From: a virus
Strand: one strand, 5' to 3'
Virus record (IMG/VR): IMGVR_UViG_3300025099_000049
Coordinates: 1 to 40,019 of that record
Length of the DNA stretch: 40,019 nt
Part shown: positions 14,997 through 24,887 of the stretch, in pieces
How positions within the stretch are numbered: position 1 is the first letter of the stretch
Layout of the letters: every line of letters begins with the position of its first letter
Program-made: the position numbers and the translations under genes
Notes under the pieces: generated by a model
Told to the model about the DNA's origin: nothing
Databases searched by the model: none
What the model saw: only the letters and a program-made list of their open reading frames with translations

Positions 14997-17125
14997 TGGA
15001 TATAGATTTGCGCGTAATTCAACCGACTAAAAATTCAGGTCTACGGCAGACTGACCCGCGAGCATTTACTGCTGGCGCACAAGGATTAATTCAGCTTGGG
15101 CAGGGTTTGCAGGATGTGGGTGACGCTGGAGCTAAGTTTGTGTTAGCGGAGCAAAAGTTATTTAACAATACCCAATTTGCCTCTAGTGAAGTTGAGCGCA
15201 AATTACAAGTTGCAGACTTGGAAAAAAGATTGCGCGAGCCAGGAGTGTTTAACCCCCATACCTTTGAGGGTGATATGAAAATGGGGATTGCAAATATTAA
15301 TGCAATCTTGGCGGGCGATAAGAGCAAGGGAGGAGTTTCAGCGTTTGGTGCTAATAGTCTATTAAAAACTCAAATTAAAGCAAGTGGCGAATCTTATTTT
15401 GCGGATAATTTGAAACGGATTCAAAGTGAAGGGCGAGTATATAGGTTGAAGTCTTTGCAGGCTCAAGGGTTGGGTAATGTTAGGGCATTGAGACAAGAGC
15501 TGACCAACACAAATGATCCTTTGTTAAAAAAAGGTTTGCGGGAAACGATTGAAAATGTTTTAGAGGGCATGACCGACGGGGATATTCTTGATCCATTAAA
15601 AGCACAGGCTGAATTAGATTCTATAGATAAAGATATAGATGAAGGCAATATTCGTCGGAAGATTGCAACCGCCAAAACTTATCGAGAAGTGGAAGCTGTT
15701 ATAGATGCCTCACGTTTTCTTTCTGCTGAAGAAAAAGAAATATATAAAGTAAGCGCCGAAAGAAATTTGCGAATGCGTATTACAGAAAGAAATGCAAAAT
15801 TTGATCGCGATCATAAGTTGTCCGAGTGGGAAAGAGATGAGCGTTATCGAGCTAATGAGGCTAATTTTATAGACCGATTAAATTCTAACAACCCCCCAAC
15901 GGTGGAAGAGTTGGATCAGGCAATGAAAGCAGACAAAATTACGAGTAGTGCGCGAAATAGTTTAGAAAAAGAAATAACCACATTTACGCCAGAATCTGAC
16001 CGCCCAACTATTAGAGCAGATTACAAAAGTGTGGTGGAAAAAATAGAGGCTGGCACTATTTCTGAATCGGATATTCGCTTTCATTCGGGGCTATCTAATA
16101 AAGATCGCACATCATTGGTCACTAGGTTGGTGAGTAAGGGGGCAAAAATAGAGACTACGGATATGTCTCAAGCTCGTCATTTGATGACTACGGTTGTGGG
16201 AGATACGGCTGCAATTAATAAGTACGAGGCTGCCGCTAAAAGAATGGCAGCGCAAGCAGGATGGGTAGAATTTTATGATCGCGTGAATGGCTATAACGAC
16301 CAGCCGAAAGAATCTCCGCAAGATGTGGCAAACGATATTGTAGGTAGATGGACGAATGCGGAGAGTCCAGAAAGCCAAGTGCATCAGACTAGAGTAAGGC
16401 GTGTAAAACTTGATATGCCTAAAATTTATCATAAACATTTTGTTCCGAATGCCGATGGCCTTGAGGTTCCTGATACAGCGGCAATGGCAAATCAGTTACT
16501 GAAAGAGCAAGCAAGTCTCAGTGAAGAGGAATTTTATAGGCGTTCTCAGCAAATTAAGGAATTAAAGGATTATTGGAGCTTAGAAGACCAAACAAAATAT
16601 TTACCTCCTCCTCCACCTATAGAACCAGGGGAGCCAAAGGTAGAAGAGAAAAAATTATCCGTTCAAGAGCAAGCCAAAGAAATAGTACAGCCTATTCAAG
16701 AGCAAGCCAAAGAAATAGTACAGCCTATTCAAGAGCAAGCCAAAGAAATAGTACAGCCTATTCAAGAGCAAGTTAAAGAAGTAGTAGAACCTATTAAGAA
16801 AACTTTGCAGTCGCTTAAAAAAGCTATTTCTGACTCAGAAACTGGGCCAGAAACTTTAAACCGTTGGGCAAATGAGGGGCTTCAAGCATTAGGTATGCAA
16901 GAGGAGCCTTCTTCGACTTTAAAGGAGCCGTCTTATTCTAGAGAAGAATTGTTTAACACTGGGCTAACCGCAAAAGAATTGCAAGATGATAGCGAATGGC
17001 CTAATGATTTTTTAGAGAAAAAGCATATGGAATTAAGCGTAGATGAAAATTTAGACTACAAAGAGAAAGCACTATTGCAGCGCTTGCGTCAAGAGCTAAT
17101 TCGCAGAGGTTTACGAAAAGGGTAA
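14996..17125 (+). CDS. internal virion protein, medium (T7 gp15-like)
   Basis: A 709-residue, strongly helical, hydrophilic protein. Its N-terminus includes FTAGAQGLIQLGQGLQDVG, often seen at the start of these ejection proteins, followed by long charged helices. Residues about 556-599 consist of four tandem 11-residue repeats of the type IQEQAKEIVQP. Position between gp14-like and gp16-like proteins and size fit the gp15 role: a core protein ejected into the periplasm to build the DNA channel. No enzymatic motif is visible. Confidence 0.75.
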   Translation: MDIDLRVIQPTKNSGLRQTDPRAFTAGAQGLIQLGQGLQDVGDAGAKFVLAEQKLFNNTQFASSEVERKLQVADLEKRLREPGVFNPHTFEGDMKMGIANINAILAGDKSKGGVSAFGANSLLKTQIKASGESYFADNLKRIQSEGRVYRLKSLQAQGLGNVRALRQELTNTNDPLLKKGLRETIENVLEGMTDGDILDPLKAQAELDSIDKDIDEGNIRRKIATAKTYREVEAVIDASRFLSAEEKEIYKVSAERNLRMRITERNAKFDRDHKLSEWERDERYRANEANFIDRLNSNNPPTVEELDQAMKADKITSSARNSLEKEITTFTPESDRPTIRADYKSVVEKIEAGTISESDIRFHSGLSNKDRTSLVTRLVSKGAKIETTDMSQARHLMTTVVGDTAAINKYEAAAKRMAAQAGWVEFYDRVNGYNDQPKESPQDVANDIVGRWTNAESPESQVHQTRVRRVKLDMPKIYHKHFVPNADGLEVPDTAAMANQLLKEQASLSEEEFYRRSQQIKELKDYWSLEDQTKYLPPPPPIEPGEPKVEEKKLSVQEQAKEIVQPIQEQAKEIVQPIQEQAKEIVQPIQEQVKEVVEPIKKTLQSLKKAISDSETGPETLNRWANEGLQALGMQEEPSSTLKEPSYSREELFNTGLTAKELQDDSEWPNDFLEKKHMELSVDENLDYKEKALLQRLRQELIRRGLRKG
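16661..16792 (+). repeat. four tandem 33-bp coding repeats
   Basis: Units at 16661-16693, 16694-16726, 16727-16759 and 16760-16792. The second and third are identical, the first differs by a single base, and the fourth has drifted. Each encodes the 11-residue motif IQEQAKEIVQP. Near-perfect DNA identity suggests recent unequal duplication. The encoded segment would be an amphipathic helix with proline breaks. Confidence 0.95.
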
Positions 17126-17128
17126 TTT

Positions 17129-20100
17129 ATGACAGAAACTTTAAAAGACAGCCGAGCAGCAGAGATAGACGCAAACCTTCAGAATGACAAGATGCAGCGC
17201 GCCAGAGAAGATATGATGTCTATGGTTGCAGAGCGAGAAGCCCAGGTTGTAGAACAGAGACAGCAGGCACAAGTTGCTGCGGAACAGCCAACTTCTAGCG
17301 TGGAACAGGGGCAAGACCCGCTAAGAGGCAATATTGATTTAGGGGTGAAAAGTAAGACGGCAGAAGAAGTCCCTGATGTGGTTGCCCCTACTGGCAGGCC
17401 AAGTTTTGATCCTCCAACTTCTGGATTCCATAAGTTTTTGCATGATACTCCTGGCTGGCAATTTTCTGCGGGAACCTTAGATGGTGTTTCGCAATTATTA
17501 AATGCGGGGCAGGATGTTGTTGAGGGATTGTTTGATGTGGAGAGCGATGGAAAGATTGGCAATATTGTTCCCGATATATCCCCTGGAAATGAAAACCATC
17601 CAATGGTACGAGCGTTGGGGCAATTTTTCGCCCCATTTAAACTTGTGGGTAAGGTGACAAAGGCGTTTGGTGTTGCTAGGAAAAATAAAAAGTTAAAAGC
17701 GGCGATTGATTATGGGTTAGCAGATTTTACCGCTTTTGATCCGAAAGGCGGTAACTTGGCTGCTGTTATCGCTGAAAATTCCAAGCTTGCTGCTCCTGTA
17801 GCAGAGTTGCTGGCAAACGGAGAGGACACGCCAGCAATTAGGGGCCGCATTAATAATGTTCTTGAAGGTTACGTTACGGGTAAAACGATTGATAAGTTTA
17901 TCGACATGGTTAAGTTTTACGGCTTGCGGAAAAAGGTAAATCCTTATCGCAAGTGGCGAGCAGAACAAAAGTTTGATGCACAGCCTGACATAGAATTTCC
18001 AAATGCAGCAGGGCCAAAAAAGAAACAGATTAAGACTACTGGGTTTGTGCGAGATATTAATGAGCAGTTTGGCATTAACTGGGGCAAGATTGATTCTGAC
18101 CGAGACATTAAGAGAATTATCGCCACCTTGCGTAAGCAAGACGAAGAATCTTTGTCAAAAATTTTACAAGATACATCTCGCAAAGATTTAAAAGCTCATG
18201 CCCAAAAAGAAGTTGCAGATAATGCCGAAGGAAGTGTCGATAAAATATTAGAGTTGGCAGATGCTTCTGATTTGCGCTTGAGCCGCAAAGATCAAATGAT
18301 TGCCAGGGTGTTGTCTGTATCTTCTGCCAAATATGTGCAGAATATTTCAGATATGGTTTTATCTGGGGCTATCCCAGAGCAAGAAATGGATAGAGCTTTT
18401 TTGCTGTTTACTAAATTACAGAGAGCTAAAAGTCTTTTTCAGGCAGATTCTTCGAGGCGATTTAGTGACCTTCAAGAAAAAATTGGAGCATCTGAAAAAG
18501 CAACACAAGAATTTACTGAAAATTTATCCGTTGATTTGGCGAAGAGCGTAGAAGAAGCTGGCTTGCCAGTGCAAGGGATGAAACTTGCCGAAAGAATTGC
18601 CGTATTGCCCAATCAAGCCGCAAGAGAAAAATTCTTTGATGATCTGGCTGGGCCAGGTGGTTTGAGAATGTTCCAAGAGGTTTGGCTCAACGCTTTGTTA
18701 ACCGGCCCTAAAACGCATTTTACCAACTTAACAAGCAATACCTTGGCAAATTTAAATGAATTTACTGTTGAAAAATTTCTAACTGCGTCAATCGACACAT
18801 TGCGTCGTGCGCCTAATGACGAGAGAGCATTTTTTGGGGAAATCCCAGCAGCATTTTTTGGCATGAGAGAAACAATGGGCGAATCTTTTCGGATGGCAAA
18901 AGCGGTTTGGAAAGAGCGTAAACATGGTTTAGGAATTGATGATGAAAAATTTGCTGAGTTGGGTGGGTTAGATAACGTCAAGCTGGAAGGATTCGCCAAG
19001 CCAGAAGCGACGGTTGAGAATTTAAACAGAATGGCGCGTCGTTTTCAAAGAAAAATTGGGGTTCCAGAAGGTGAATTTATGGAACTTAACGAGCAAAACT
19101 TTTTTATTCACATGCTTGACGCAAGTTTTCAGCTTTGGAGAAATCTAGGTGGCGCTGCTCTTGTTTCTTCTGACGCATTTTTTAAGTCAATGGCATATCG
19201 AATGCAAATTAATAGCGCGGCATATAGGGCTGGCAAGGCTAAAAATTTAAAAGGATCAGAGTTGACACAATTTATTGTTGAACAGCGTCAAAAACCTGAT
19301 GAATTGATACGCATGGAAGCGCAAGATATGGCGGCGTATTTGACATTTACCAAAGCGTTGGGGGATAGAGGCAAGGCAGTGCAAGGATTGGTTGAAGCTA
19401 ACCCTGAGTTAAGGTTTGTTTTGCCATTTGTTCGCACTCCCATGAATTTAAATAAATATGCTTTTGAACGCTTCCCAGTTTTAAATATGGCGGTGCGCGA
19501 GTCACGTGAAGCGTTGTTCCCGCATGGTATGAACCTTAGTGAGCAGGCTTTAACTAAAGAGCAAGGTATGGCTAGAAGCCGAGCCGTTGCTAGGTTAGCG
19601 CAAGGGTCACTTCTTGCTGGCCTTGCGTATAACATTGCCGAAAATCAGCTCAACAACCCGAATGATTCTTCTGTAGCCGTTACTGGAAGCGGCCCAGTAG
19701 GTGGTGGGGCAAAAGGTTCTAGGGATGTTTTAAAGGCGGCGAGAGTGCAAAACGATTCTATTGCGTTTAGGTCGGACGATGGCAAATGGCATCAATGGTC
19801 GTTTGACCGTAACGATCCTTATGGGATGGTTTTTGGTATGGCGGTTGATCTTCACGCTTTTCGCCAAGACTTGGATGAACATAGTTGGGGGGAAGCTTCA
19901 CAAGCTTTCTCGCTGGCATTATCTCGCCAAATGTTAAGTAAGACTTGGGCAACAAATTTTAGAAATTTAATGGACGCAATGTTGGCCCCAGAAAGAAACA
20001 CGGGGAAATATTGGAAAAGTTTATTTGGCTCTGTCGTGCCGCGAATTATTGCGGAGGGGGCAACTTTTTTTGACCCCACATTAAGGGCAACGCAAACTTT

Positions 20101-20698
20101 GTTTGATGAAATTAAACAGAATTTACCAGTGCTTCGAGAGACTTTAGAGCCAAAACTTGATGTTCTAGCTAGGCCGCGTTCCAAGCAGCGTAATAATTTG
20201 TTAGATGCAATTTTCCCGACGGAGAGACAGACGAAGGATGAAACTCCGCTTGTCAAAGAAATGCTTAATATAGGATTAAACTTTAATACTATTGGAGATT
20301 CTTTGAGTACCGAAGGGGTGTCTATTAAATTAACTCGCAGACAAAAAAACTGGCTCATTCGGCAAACGGTTGAGGAGGCGACACTGCCTGATCCAGAAGA
20401 CAATGGAAAGCAAAAAAATTTTAAGGATATGATGAGCGATATTATTAAACGGGATTCTTATAAATTTGCGGGAATCGGTGCTATGAAAAAAAAGCAAACT
20501 AGCTATGAAAAATCGCAAAGATGGCAAAGTACATACAACGACTTTCGAGATGCTGTTATTCATGGTTTGCCATTTCGCAATGAATTTCCTGCTTTAAACG
20601 CGAGAATTGAGGAATTGAAGGAAGAAAAAAGTATACGAGAAACTGGACAATCTCAATCCGCTTTCGGCGGGTTTAGTGGAACATTATTGCCGAGGTAA
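17129..20698 (+). CDS. large internal virion protein (T7 gp16 position)
   Basis: At 1189 residues this is the largest protein of the phage and sits last in the internal virion set. It is largely helical and hydrophilic. The segment FVLPFVRTPMNLNKYAFERFPVLNM (about residues 768-792) is typical of very large phage core proteins of aquatic podoviruses. I see no lytic transglycosylase motif at the N-terminus, unlike T7 gp16, so cell-wall digestion during entry may be absent or supplied elsewhere. Expected role: ejected with the DNA and spanning periplasm and inner membrane. ATG 17129 follows an AAGGG site. Confidence 0.78.
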   Translation: MTETLKDSRAAEIDANLQNDKMQRAREDMMSMVAEREAQVVEQRQQAQVAAEQPTSSVEQGQDPLRGNIDLGVKSKTAEEVPDVVAPTGRPSFDPPTSGFHKFLHDTPGWQFSAGTLDGVSQLLNAGQDVVEGLFDVESDGKIGNIVPDISPGNENHPMVRALGQFFAPFKLVGKVTKAFGVARKNKKLKAAIDYGLADFTAFDPKGGNLAAVIAENSKLAAPVAELLANGEDTPAIRGRINNVLEGYVTGKTIDKFIDMVKFYGLRKKVNPYRKWRAEQKFDAQPDIEFPNAAGPKKKQIKTTGFVRDINEQFGINWGKIDSDRDIKRIIATLRKQDEESLSKILQDTSRKDLKAHAQKEVADNAEGSVDKILELADASDLRLSRKDQMIARVLSVSSAKYVQNISDMVLSGAIPEQEMDRAFLLFTKLQRAKSLFQADSSRRFSDLQEKIGASEKATQEFTENLSVDLAKSVEEAGLPVQGMKLAERIAVLPNQAAREKFFDDLAGPGGLRMFQEVWLNALLTGPKTHFTNLTSNTLANLNEFTVEKFLTASIDTLRRAPNDERAFFGEIPAAFFGMRETMGESFRMAKAVWKERKHGLGIDDEKFAELGGLDNVKLEGFAKPEATVENLNRMARRFQRKIGVPEGEFMELNEQNFFIHMLDASFQLWRNLGGAALVSSDAFFKSMAYRMQINSAAYRAGKAKNLKGSELTQFIVEQRQKPDELIRMEAQDMAAYLTFTKALGDRGKAVQGLVEANPELRFVLPFVRTPMNLNKYAFERFPVLNMAVRESREALFPHGMNLSEQALTKEQGMARSRAVARLAQGSLLAGLAYNIAENQLNNPNDSSVAVTGSGPVGGGAKGSRDVLKAARVQNDSIAFRSDDGKWHQWSFDRNDPYGMVFGMAVDLHAFRQDLDEHSWGEASQAFSLALSRQMLSKTWATNFRNLMDAMLAPERNTGKYWKSLFGSVVPRIIAEGATFFDPTLRATQTLFDEIKQNLPVLRETLEPKLDVLARPRSKQRNNLLDAIFPTERQTKDETPLVKEMLNIGLNFNTIGDSLSTEGVSIKLTRRQKNWLIRQTVEEATLPDPEDNGKQKNFKDMMSDIIKRDSYKFAGIGAMKKKQTSYEKSQRWQSTYNDFRDAVIHGLPFRNEFPALNARIEELKEEKSIRETGQSQSAFGGFSGTLLPR

Positions 20699-20701
20699 CA
20701 A

Positions 20702-22663
20702 ATGACCATATCGACCACAAGACGAACACGACAATACAACGGGAATGCCTCGACGACGGCCTTCGCCTATGACTTTAACATCCAGGCTGACTCAGAAATT
20801 GAAGTCTACCTTGGCACTCCTGTCGGCGCTCCGACATCCTGGGCGTTACAAACAATCACTACGCATTATACGGTGAGCAACGCAGGAGTTGCAGGCGGCG
20901 GTAATGTAACTTTTGGATCAGCTCCTCCATCTGGAACTGGCAACGTATTTATTCGCCGCGTTACGCCAAAGACTCAAGCGACGGACTACGTTGAAAATGA
21001 TTCGTTCCCAAGTAGCGCCCATGAAAATGCGCTTGATAAATTAACGCAAGTCACGCAGGACATGCAGGAAGAGATTGACCGTTGTTTCAAACTTGGAACG
21101 ATTGTCCCTGACGTTGGAACTACAGAAGCGTCCAGCGTAGTTGCAGAACGCAAGAATAAGCTATTTGCGTTTGACGACGACGGCGACTTCAGCGTTACCT
21201 CTGAGATAGGTACAGTTAAGGGAAATTGGGCAGCGAGTACTGCTTACGTTCTGCGAGATATTGTCAAGGATACGAATAACAATAATATTTACATTTGTAT
21301 TACAGCTCATACGTCTAGCGGGTCAGTGCCAATCAGCTCGAATACAGATGTGGCAAAATGGTTCTTATTAGTAGATGCAGCATCAGCGACAACTAGCCAA
21401 TCGGCTGCCGCAAGTTCGGCGACAGCAGCAGCTTCTTCGGCTACGGCTGCCGCTGCTTCAGCCAGTACGGCTACAGCGAAAGCTGTTTTAACGGCAAGCG
21501 ATGCAGTGGACACAGCAGCAGATTTAGTTGAGACAGCCGCAGATGTAGTTTTAGCAGAAGCCGCGAAAGTTACAGCGGTAGCGGCGACGGGAGCATCCGC
21601 ATTCAAATACACATTCGATAATTCTACAACGATGGCTGACCCTGGTAGCGCGGGAGAAATTCGGTATAACCACGGCACAGTCGGAAGTGTTACGGCTCTC
21701 GCTATTCGCGCTACATCGGCTGACACGGGCAACCCTGATATTTCTCCTTTCATTGCCTCATGGGATGACGGCGATAACTCAACGCATGAAGGTTACATCA
21801 CGATTCGTAAGTCTGGCACTCCAGCAACATACGCTGTATTTTCTTTAACGGGAGCCGTGGTCGATAACACTGCCTGGTTACAATTGCCGGTGACTCATGT
21901 TTCATCAAACGGGTCATGGTCAAACGCCGACACTCTTTATATTTCATTTACTCGATCAGGGCAAAAAGGGGATACAGGTTCTACTGGAGCTATTGGCCCT
22001 TCTGCAGGGTTGGATATGATATATGAGTCTACAACCACTGATACAGATCAAGGCGCTGGAAAGATTTTTTTCAACCACGGGACTTTAAGTTCAGCCAGTG
22101 TACTTTACATGGATGATGTTGATTCTAATGCCGCAAGCATTAATTCATATATTGATTCCTGGGATGATTCTACAACTACCGCTTTACGCGGGACGGTGAC
22201 GGTAACGAAACAATCTGATGCTGCCGTTTTTGCAATTTACAATGTAACTGGGGCTGTTACATCAGCTTCGACTTATTCAAAAATTCCTGTTTCGTATGTT
22301 ACTGGGGCTGGATCGTTTACGGATGCTGATACTTGTACGGTACATTTTACTCGCACAGGGAATACTGGCTCGGCTGGTAGTTCCACTCCCTCTGACGCTA
22401 CATTCAGAATCCAAGATAATTCTGACAATACAAAGCAGATTGCATTTGAAGCTTCTAGCATTGGGTCTGGTGTGACCAGGACTATTACGATGCCAAATTC
22501 GGATGTCACTTTAGTTGCGGGAGCTTTAGCGAATGTTTCTGAAGACGGCTCCCCGCAATTGGGGGCCAGCCTAGACATTTTAGCGCACAACATAACCTCA
22601 TCAACAACAATTATGAACCCCTCAATTTCTAGCACGGGCAAAGCCCTAGTGTTGGGCTTCTAG
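20702..22663 (+). CDS. tail fibre protein (T7 gp17-like N-terminus) with duplicated domain
   Basis: Residues 1-130 (STTRRTRQYNGNASTTAFAYDF then RRVTPKTQATDYVEND and SSAHENALDKLTQ) match the N-terminal tail-attachment domain of T7 gp17-like fibres. Next come a short module with NWAASTAYVLRDIV and IYICITAHTSSG resembling carbohydrate-binding modules, and an alanine/serine coiled region at 224-300. Two copies of a 120-residue beta-domain follow at 301-425 and 438-558 (shared NHGT, SWDD, FTR and G-x-x-G ends). A C-terminal IQDNSDNTKQIAFEASSI domain ends the protein. It should bind host receptors as a trimer. Confidence 0.85.
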   Translation: MTISTTRRTRQYNGNASTTAFAYDFNIQADSEIEVYLGTPVGAPTSWALQTITTHYTVSNAGVAGGGNVTFGSAPPSGTGNVFIRRVTPKTQATDYVENDSFPSSAHENALDKLTQVTQDMQEEIDRCFKLGTIVPDVGTTEASSVVAERKNKLFAFDDDGDFSVTSEIGTVKGNWAASTAYVLRDIVKDTNNNNIYICITAHTSSGSVPISSNTDVAKWFLLVDAASATTSQSAAASSATAAASSATAAAASASTATAKAVLTASDAVDTAADLVETAADVVLAEAAKVTAVAATGASAFKYTFDNSTTMADPGSAGEIRYNHGTVGSVTALAIRATSADTGNPDISPFIASWDDGDNSTHEGYITIRKSGTPATYAVFSLTGAVVDNTAWLQLPVTHVSSNGSWSNADTLYISFTRSGQKGDTGSTGAIGPSAGLDMIYESTTTDTDQGAGKIFFNHGTLSSASVLYMDDVDSNAASINSYIDSWDDSTTTALRGTVTVTKQSDAAVFAIYNVTGAVTSASTYSKIPVSYVTGAGSFTDADTCTVHFTRTGNTGSAGSSTPSDATFRIQDNSDNTKQIAFEASSIGSGVTRTITMPNSDVTLVAGALANVSEDGSPQLGASLDILAHNITSSTTIMNPSISSTGKALVLGF

Positions 22664-22672
22664 GAGAATAAA

Positions 22673-23002
22673 ATGGCATCAGAATTATTAAAAGTATCAC
22701 ATACCGCAGGAGTAACTAATAGCGAATCGGTTTTGCTCAATGGTGTAAATGGACATACTTACACTATTCTTTCAATTCTTATTTGTGAAACCGCAGGAGC
22801 CGCAGAGACATTTGATCTTTATATAGACGATGGTGGAGGTGGTACAGATTATGAAATCTATTCCGATCAAGCTTTAGCGGCTAATGCAACCTTTGAGCAT
22901 ACCTCTAAGTTCGTTATTGAAGATGAAGATCATCTATGTGCCGCCACAGCTAGTTCTGCCAATGTGGATATTATTGTTAGTTATTTAGACCAAACTAGAT
23001 AA
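22673..23002 (+). CDS. small tail-fibre-associated beta protein (109 aa)
   Basis: The short protein appears to be one beta-sandwich: alternating strands such as HTYTILSILICETAG, AETFDLYIDDGGGGTDYEIY and a C-terminal VDIIVSYLDQTR. Proteins of this kind follow the main fibre in many aquatic phages and may cap the fibre or act as a fibre chaperone or receptor binder. A good AGGAG site precedes ATG 22673. No enzymatic residues are apparent. Confidence 0.6.
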   Translation: MASELLKVSHTAGVTNSESVLLNGVNGHTYTILSILICETAGAAETFDLYIDDGGGGTDYEIYSDQALAANATFEHTSKFVIEDEDHLCAATASSANVDIIVSYLDQTR

Positions 23003-23013
23003 GGAAATACAAC

Positions 23014-24087
23014 ATGAGTGGAATAGTTGATACAAATCCGGGTCGTGGCTCTGGATCAGTAGGAGCAACGCCAGCGGGTGCAGATTTGACAATCACAGGG
23101 AGTGACCCTGCCGTTGATACCAACCCATCGGGAGGGGTAGGCACACAATGGTCAAATTCTAGTACTAATGATTTTTATATTTTAACGGATGCAACGGCTG
23201 GGGAAAATGTTTGGTCTAATGTAGATAATGACGGTGATGACGTTGAGCCACATTGGTACGGTGGAGCGACTTCTGGATATCGGGCGGCTGGACACCCGAA
23301 TACGGATGTCATAGACAAATTTCCGTTTGCATCAGACTCAAACGCAACAGACATTGCAAATTTAACCGAATCTACCCACGCACCTGGTGGTAATTCTTCT
23401 AAGGTGTCGGGGTATCGTGCTGGGGGAAGTGGTGGCACCGATACGATAGACAAGTTTTCGTTTGCGTCTAGTTCGGATGCGACAGACGTAGGAAATTTGA
23501 CAGTGGGTAGGCATTACCCTGCTGAACCCGGTGGGTCATCACTTGCTCATGGGTATGTACTGGGTGGCTATGGCCCACCATTTTATGATGTGGTGGATAA
23601 GTGGACATTTGCCGCTGATGCTCATGCGACTGACGTAGGGAATTTAACAACAAGTCATAATTCGCTTTATGGACATAATTCCGAAACTCATTGTTATGCT
23701 GGTAAAAACGATATTATTGAGAAGGTTGCGTTTGCTAGTGATGGAAATGCTACAGATGTGGGGGCATTATTAACTGGTGCAACGGCTGGGGCAGGCCAAT
23801 CATCACAAACACATGGCTATTCGAGCGGAGCAGAACCTCATGGTGGCCCGCATGGTAACGTGATAGACAAATACTCATTCGCCTCAGAAGGAACCGCAAG
23901 TGATGTAGGCGATTTAACGGTAGGACACAGCAACCATTCTGGGCAATCATCCAGAACTTATGGCTATAACGCAGGGGGAGATGGTATTAATGTGATCGAC
24001 AAATTCCCATTTGCTAGTGATACCAACGCTACAGACGTAGGCGATATTACTCAATCTGTAGGGTATTGTTGTGGACAACATCACTAA
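23014..24087 (+). CDS. kelch-like repeat host-recognition protein (357 aa)
   Basis: After an N-terminal domain of about 75 residues (ending TDATAGENVWSNV, a motif common in marine phage fibres) there are six repeats of 41-49 residues. Each contains I-D-K-F-x-F-A-S-x-x-x-A-T-D-V-G-x-L-T, starting at about residues 100, 145, 193, 235, 284 and 328, often preceded by GYxxGG. This resembles kelch/beta-propeller repeats, and six repeats would suit one propeller. Location after the fibre suggests a receptor-binding adhesin. The fourth copy is most divergent (IIEKVAFAS), and the protein ends abruptly with GYCCGQHH, so a last blade could close with the first. Confidence 0.75.
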   Translation: MSGIVDTNPGRGSGSVGATPAGADLTITGSDPAVDTNPSGGVGTQWSNSSTNDFYILTDATAGENVWSNVDNDGDDVEPHWYGGATSGYRAAGHPNTDVIDKFPFASDSNATDIANLTESTHAPGGNSSKVSGYRAGGSGGTDTIDKFSFASSSDATDVGNLTVGRHYPAEPGGSSLAHGYVLGGYGPPFYDVVDKWTFAADAHATDVGNLTTSHNSLYGHNSETHCYAGKNDIIEKVAFASDGNATDVGALLTGATAGAGQSSQTHGYSSGAEPHGGPHGNVIDKYSFASEGTASDVGDLTVGHSNHSGQSSRTYGYNAGGDGINVIDKFPFASDTNATDVGDITQSVGYCCGQHH

Positions 24088-24095
24088 GGAAAAAA

Positions 24096-24887
24096 ATGAC
24101 TGATTTAATTTTAAAAAGTTTTAATGGTGTCGCAAAACAAAAGTCGTATGGTGGTAAAACCTTAAAGGAAAATTTAGACAACGCTGAAAAAGCGATAGCC
24201 AAAGTTCAATACACGGAACGTATCTGGGATAGATCAAGATCACAGTACATGCTGAAATATCTTACTTGTTCAAATGCAGATGGTTGGTTGCGTCTAAGGC
24301 AGATCAGTTCGGAGATGAATCGTAAGCGGTCAGCGTTATCTGAAGCTAAGTTTACTTATCTAAAAAATAAAACGAAAGCAAAAATCAAATGTGATGAGAT
24401 GCTTGAGGAAGAGAACGAAAATAAAAAATTGCTTTTGGAAATTGAAGCGGCAGAGTTTGAATCGCAAGCGAATGAAATGTTGGTAAAGGTGGAAGGAGCA
24501 TTGAAAGAGTGCGAAACGCTGGCTCAAATGCACGATCAACTTAAAGAAAGATTAGGCCCGATTACAGAAGAAGCGTTTGAAGAGGCTCAAGTCAAGGGCC
24601 ATATAAAAAGAGCAACGATGCAAGCGATCAGAGATGTGAAGCACACAGGACGTATCTCCATTGGGAATGCAGAGTATCTTGAGCAAAGTGGATTATCGAC
24701 CAGTGCAATACAGGCAGAAATTTTATTGTTTATCGAAAAAGAATCTAAGTCTGGTATCGGCGATACTTCCATGCTTCATAAATTTTTAGATGCTATTGCG
24801 GAGAAATATGAGGGGGCGGCTATTCAGCAAGCAGAGTGGCTAGGGTTTGATCCTCATGCGGATAAAAACTTTACTTATGAGCCATAA
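24096..24887 (+). CDS. coiled-coil hypothetical protein (263 aa)
   Basis: The central part of this protein is rich in lysine and glutamate and is predicted helical (residues about 75-150, including KAKIKCDEMLEEENENKKLLLEIEAAEFE). The N-terminus has NGVAKQKSYGGKTLKENLDNAEKAI. ATG 24096 was chosen since AAGGA lies five bases upstream; the ORF could be extended by ten residues but those overlap the previous gene. It sits between adhesin and oxygenase. No family recognised; it may be a structural or chaperone protein. Confidence 0.65.
   Translation: MTDLILKSFNGVAKQKSYGGKTLKENLDNAEKAIAKVQYTERIWDRSRSQYMLKYLTCSNADGWLRLRQISSEMNRKRSALSEAKFTYLKNKTKAKIKCDEMLEEENENKKLLLEIEAAEFESQANEMLVKVEGALKECETLAQMHDQLKERLGPITEEAFEEAQVKGHIKRATMQAIRDVKHTGRISIGNAEYLEQSGLSTSAIQAEILLFIEKESKSGIGDTSMLHKFLDAIAEKYEGAAIQQAEWLGFDPHADKNFTYEP

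Noticed and set aside
21307-21753. 148-codon leftward ORF in the tail fibre gene
   Set aside because: Alanine/valine/serine-rich antisense shadow of the alanine-rich coiled region of the fibre.
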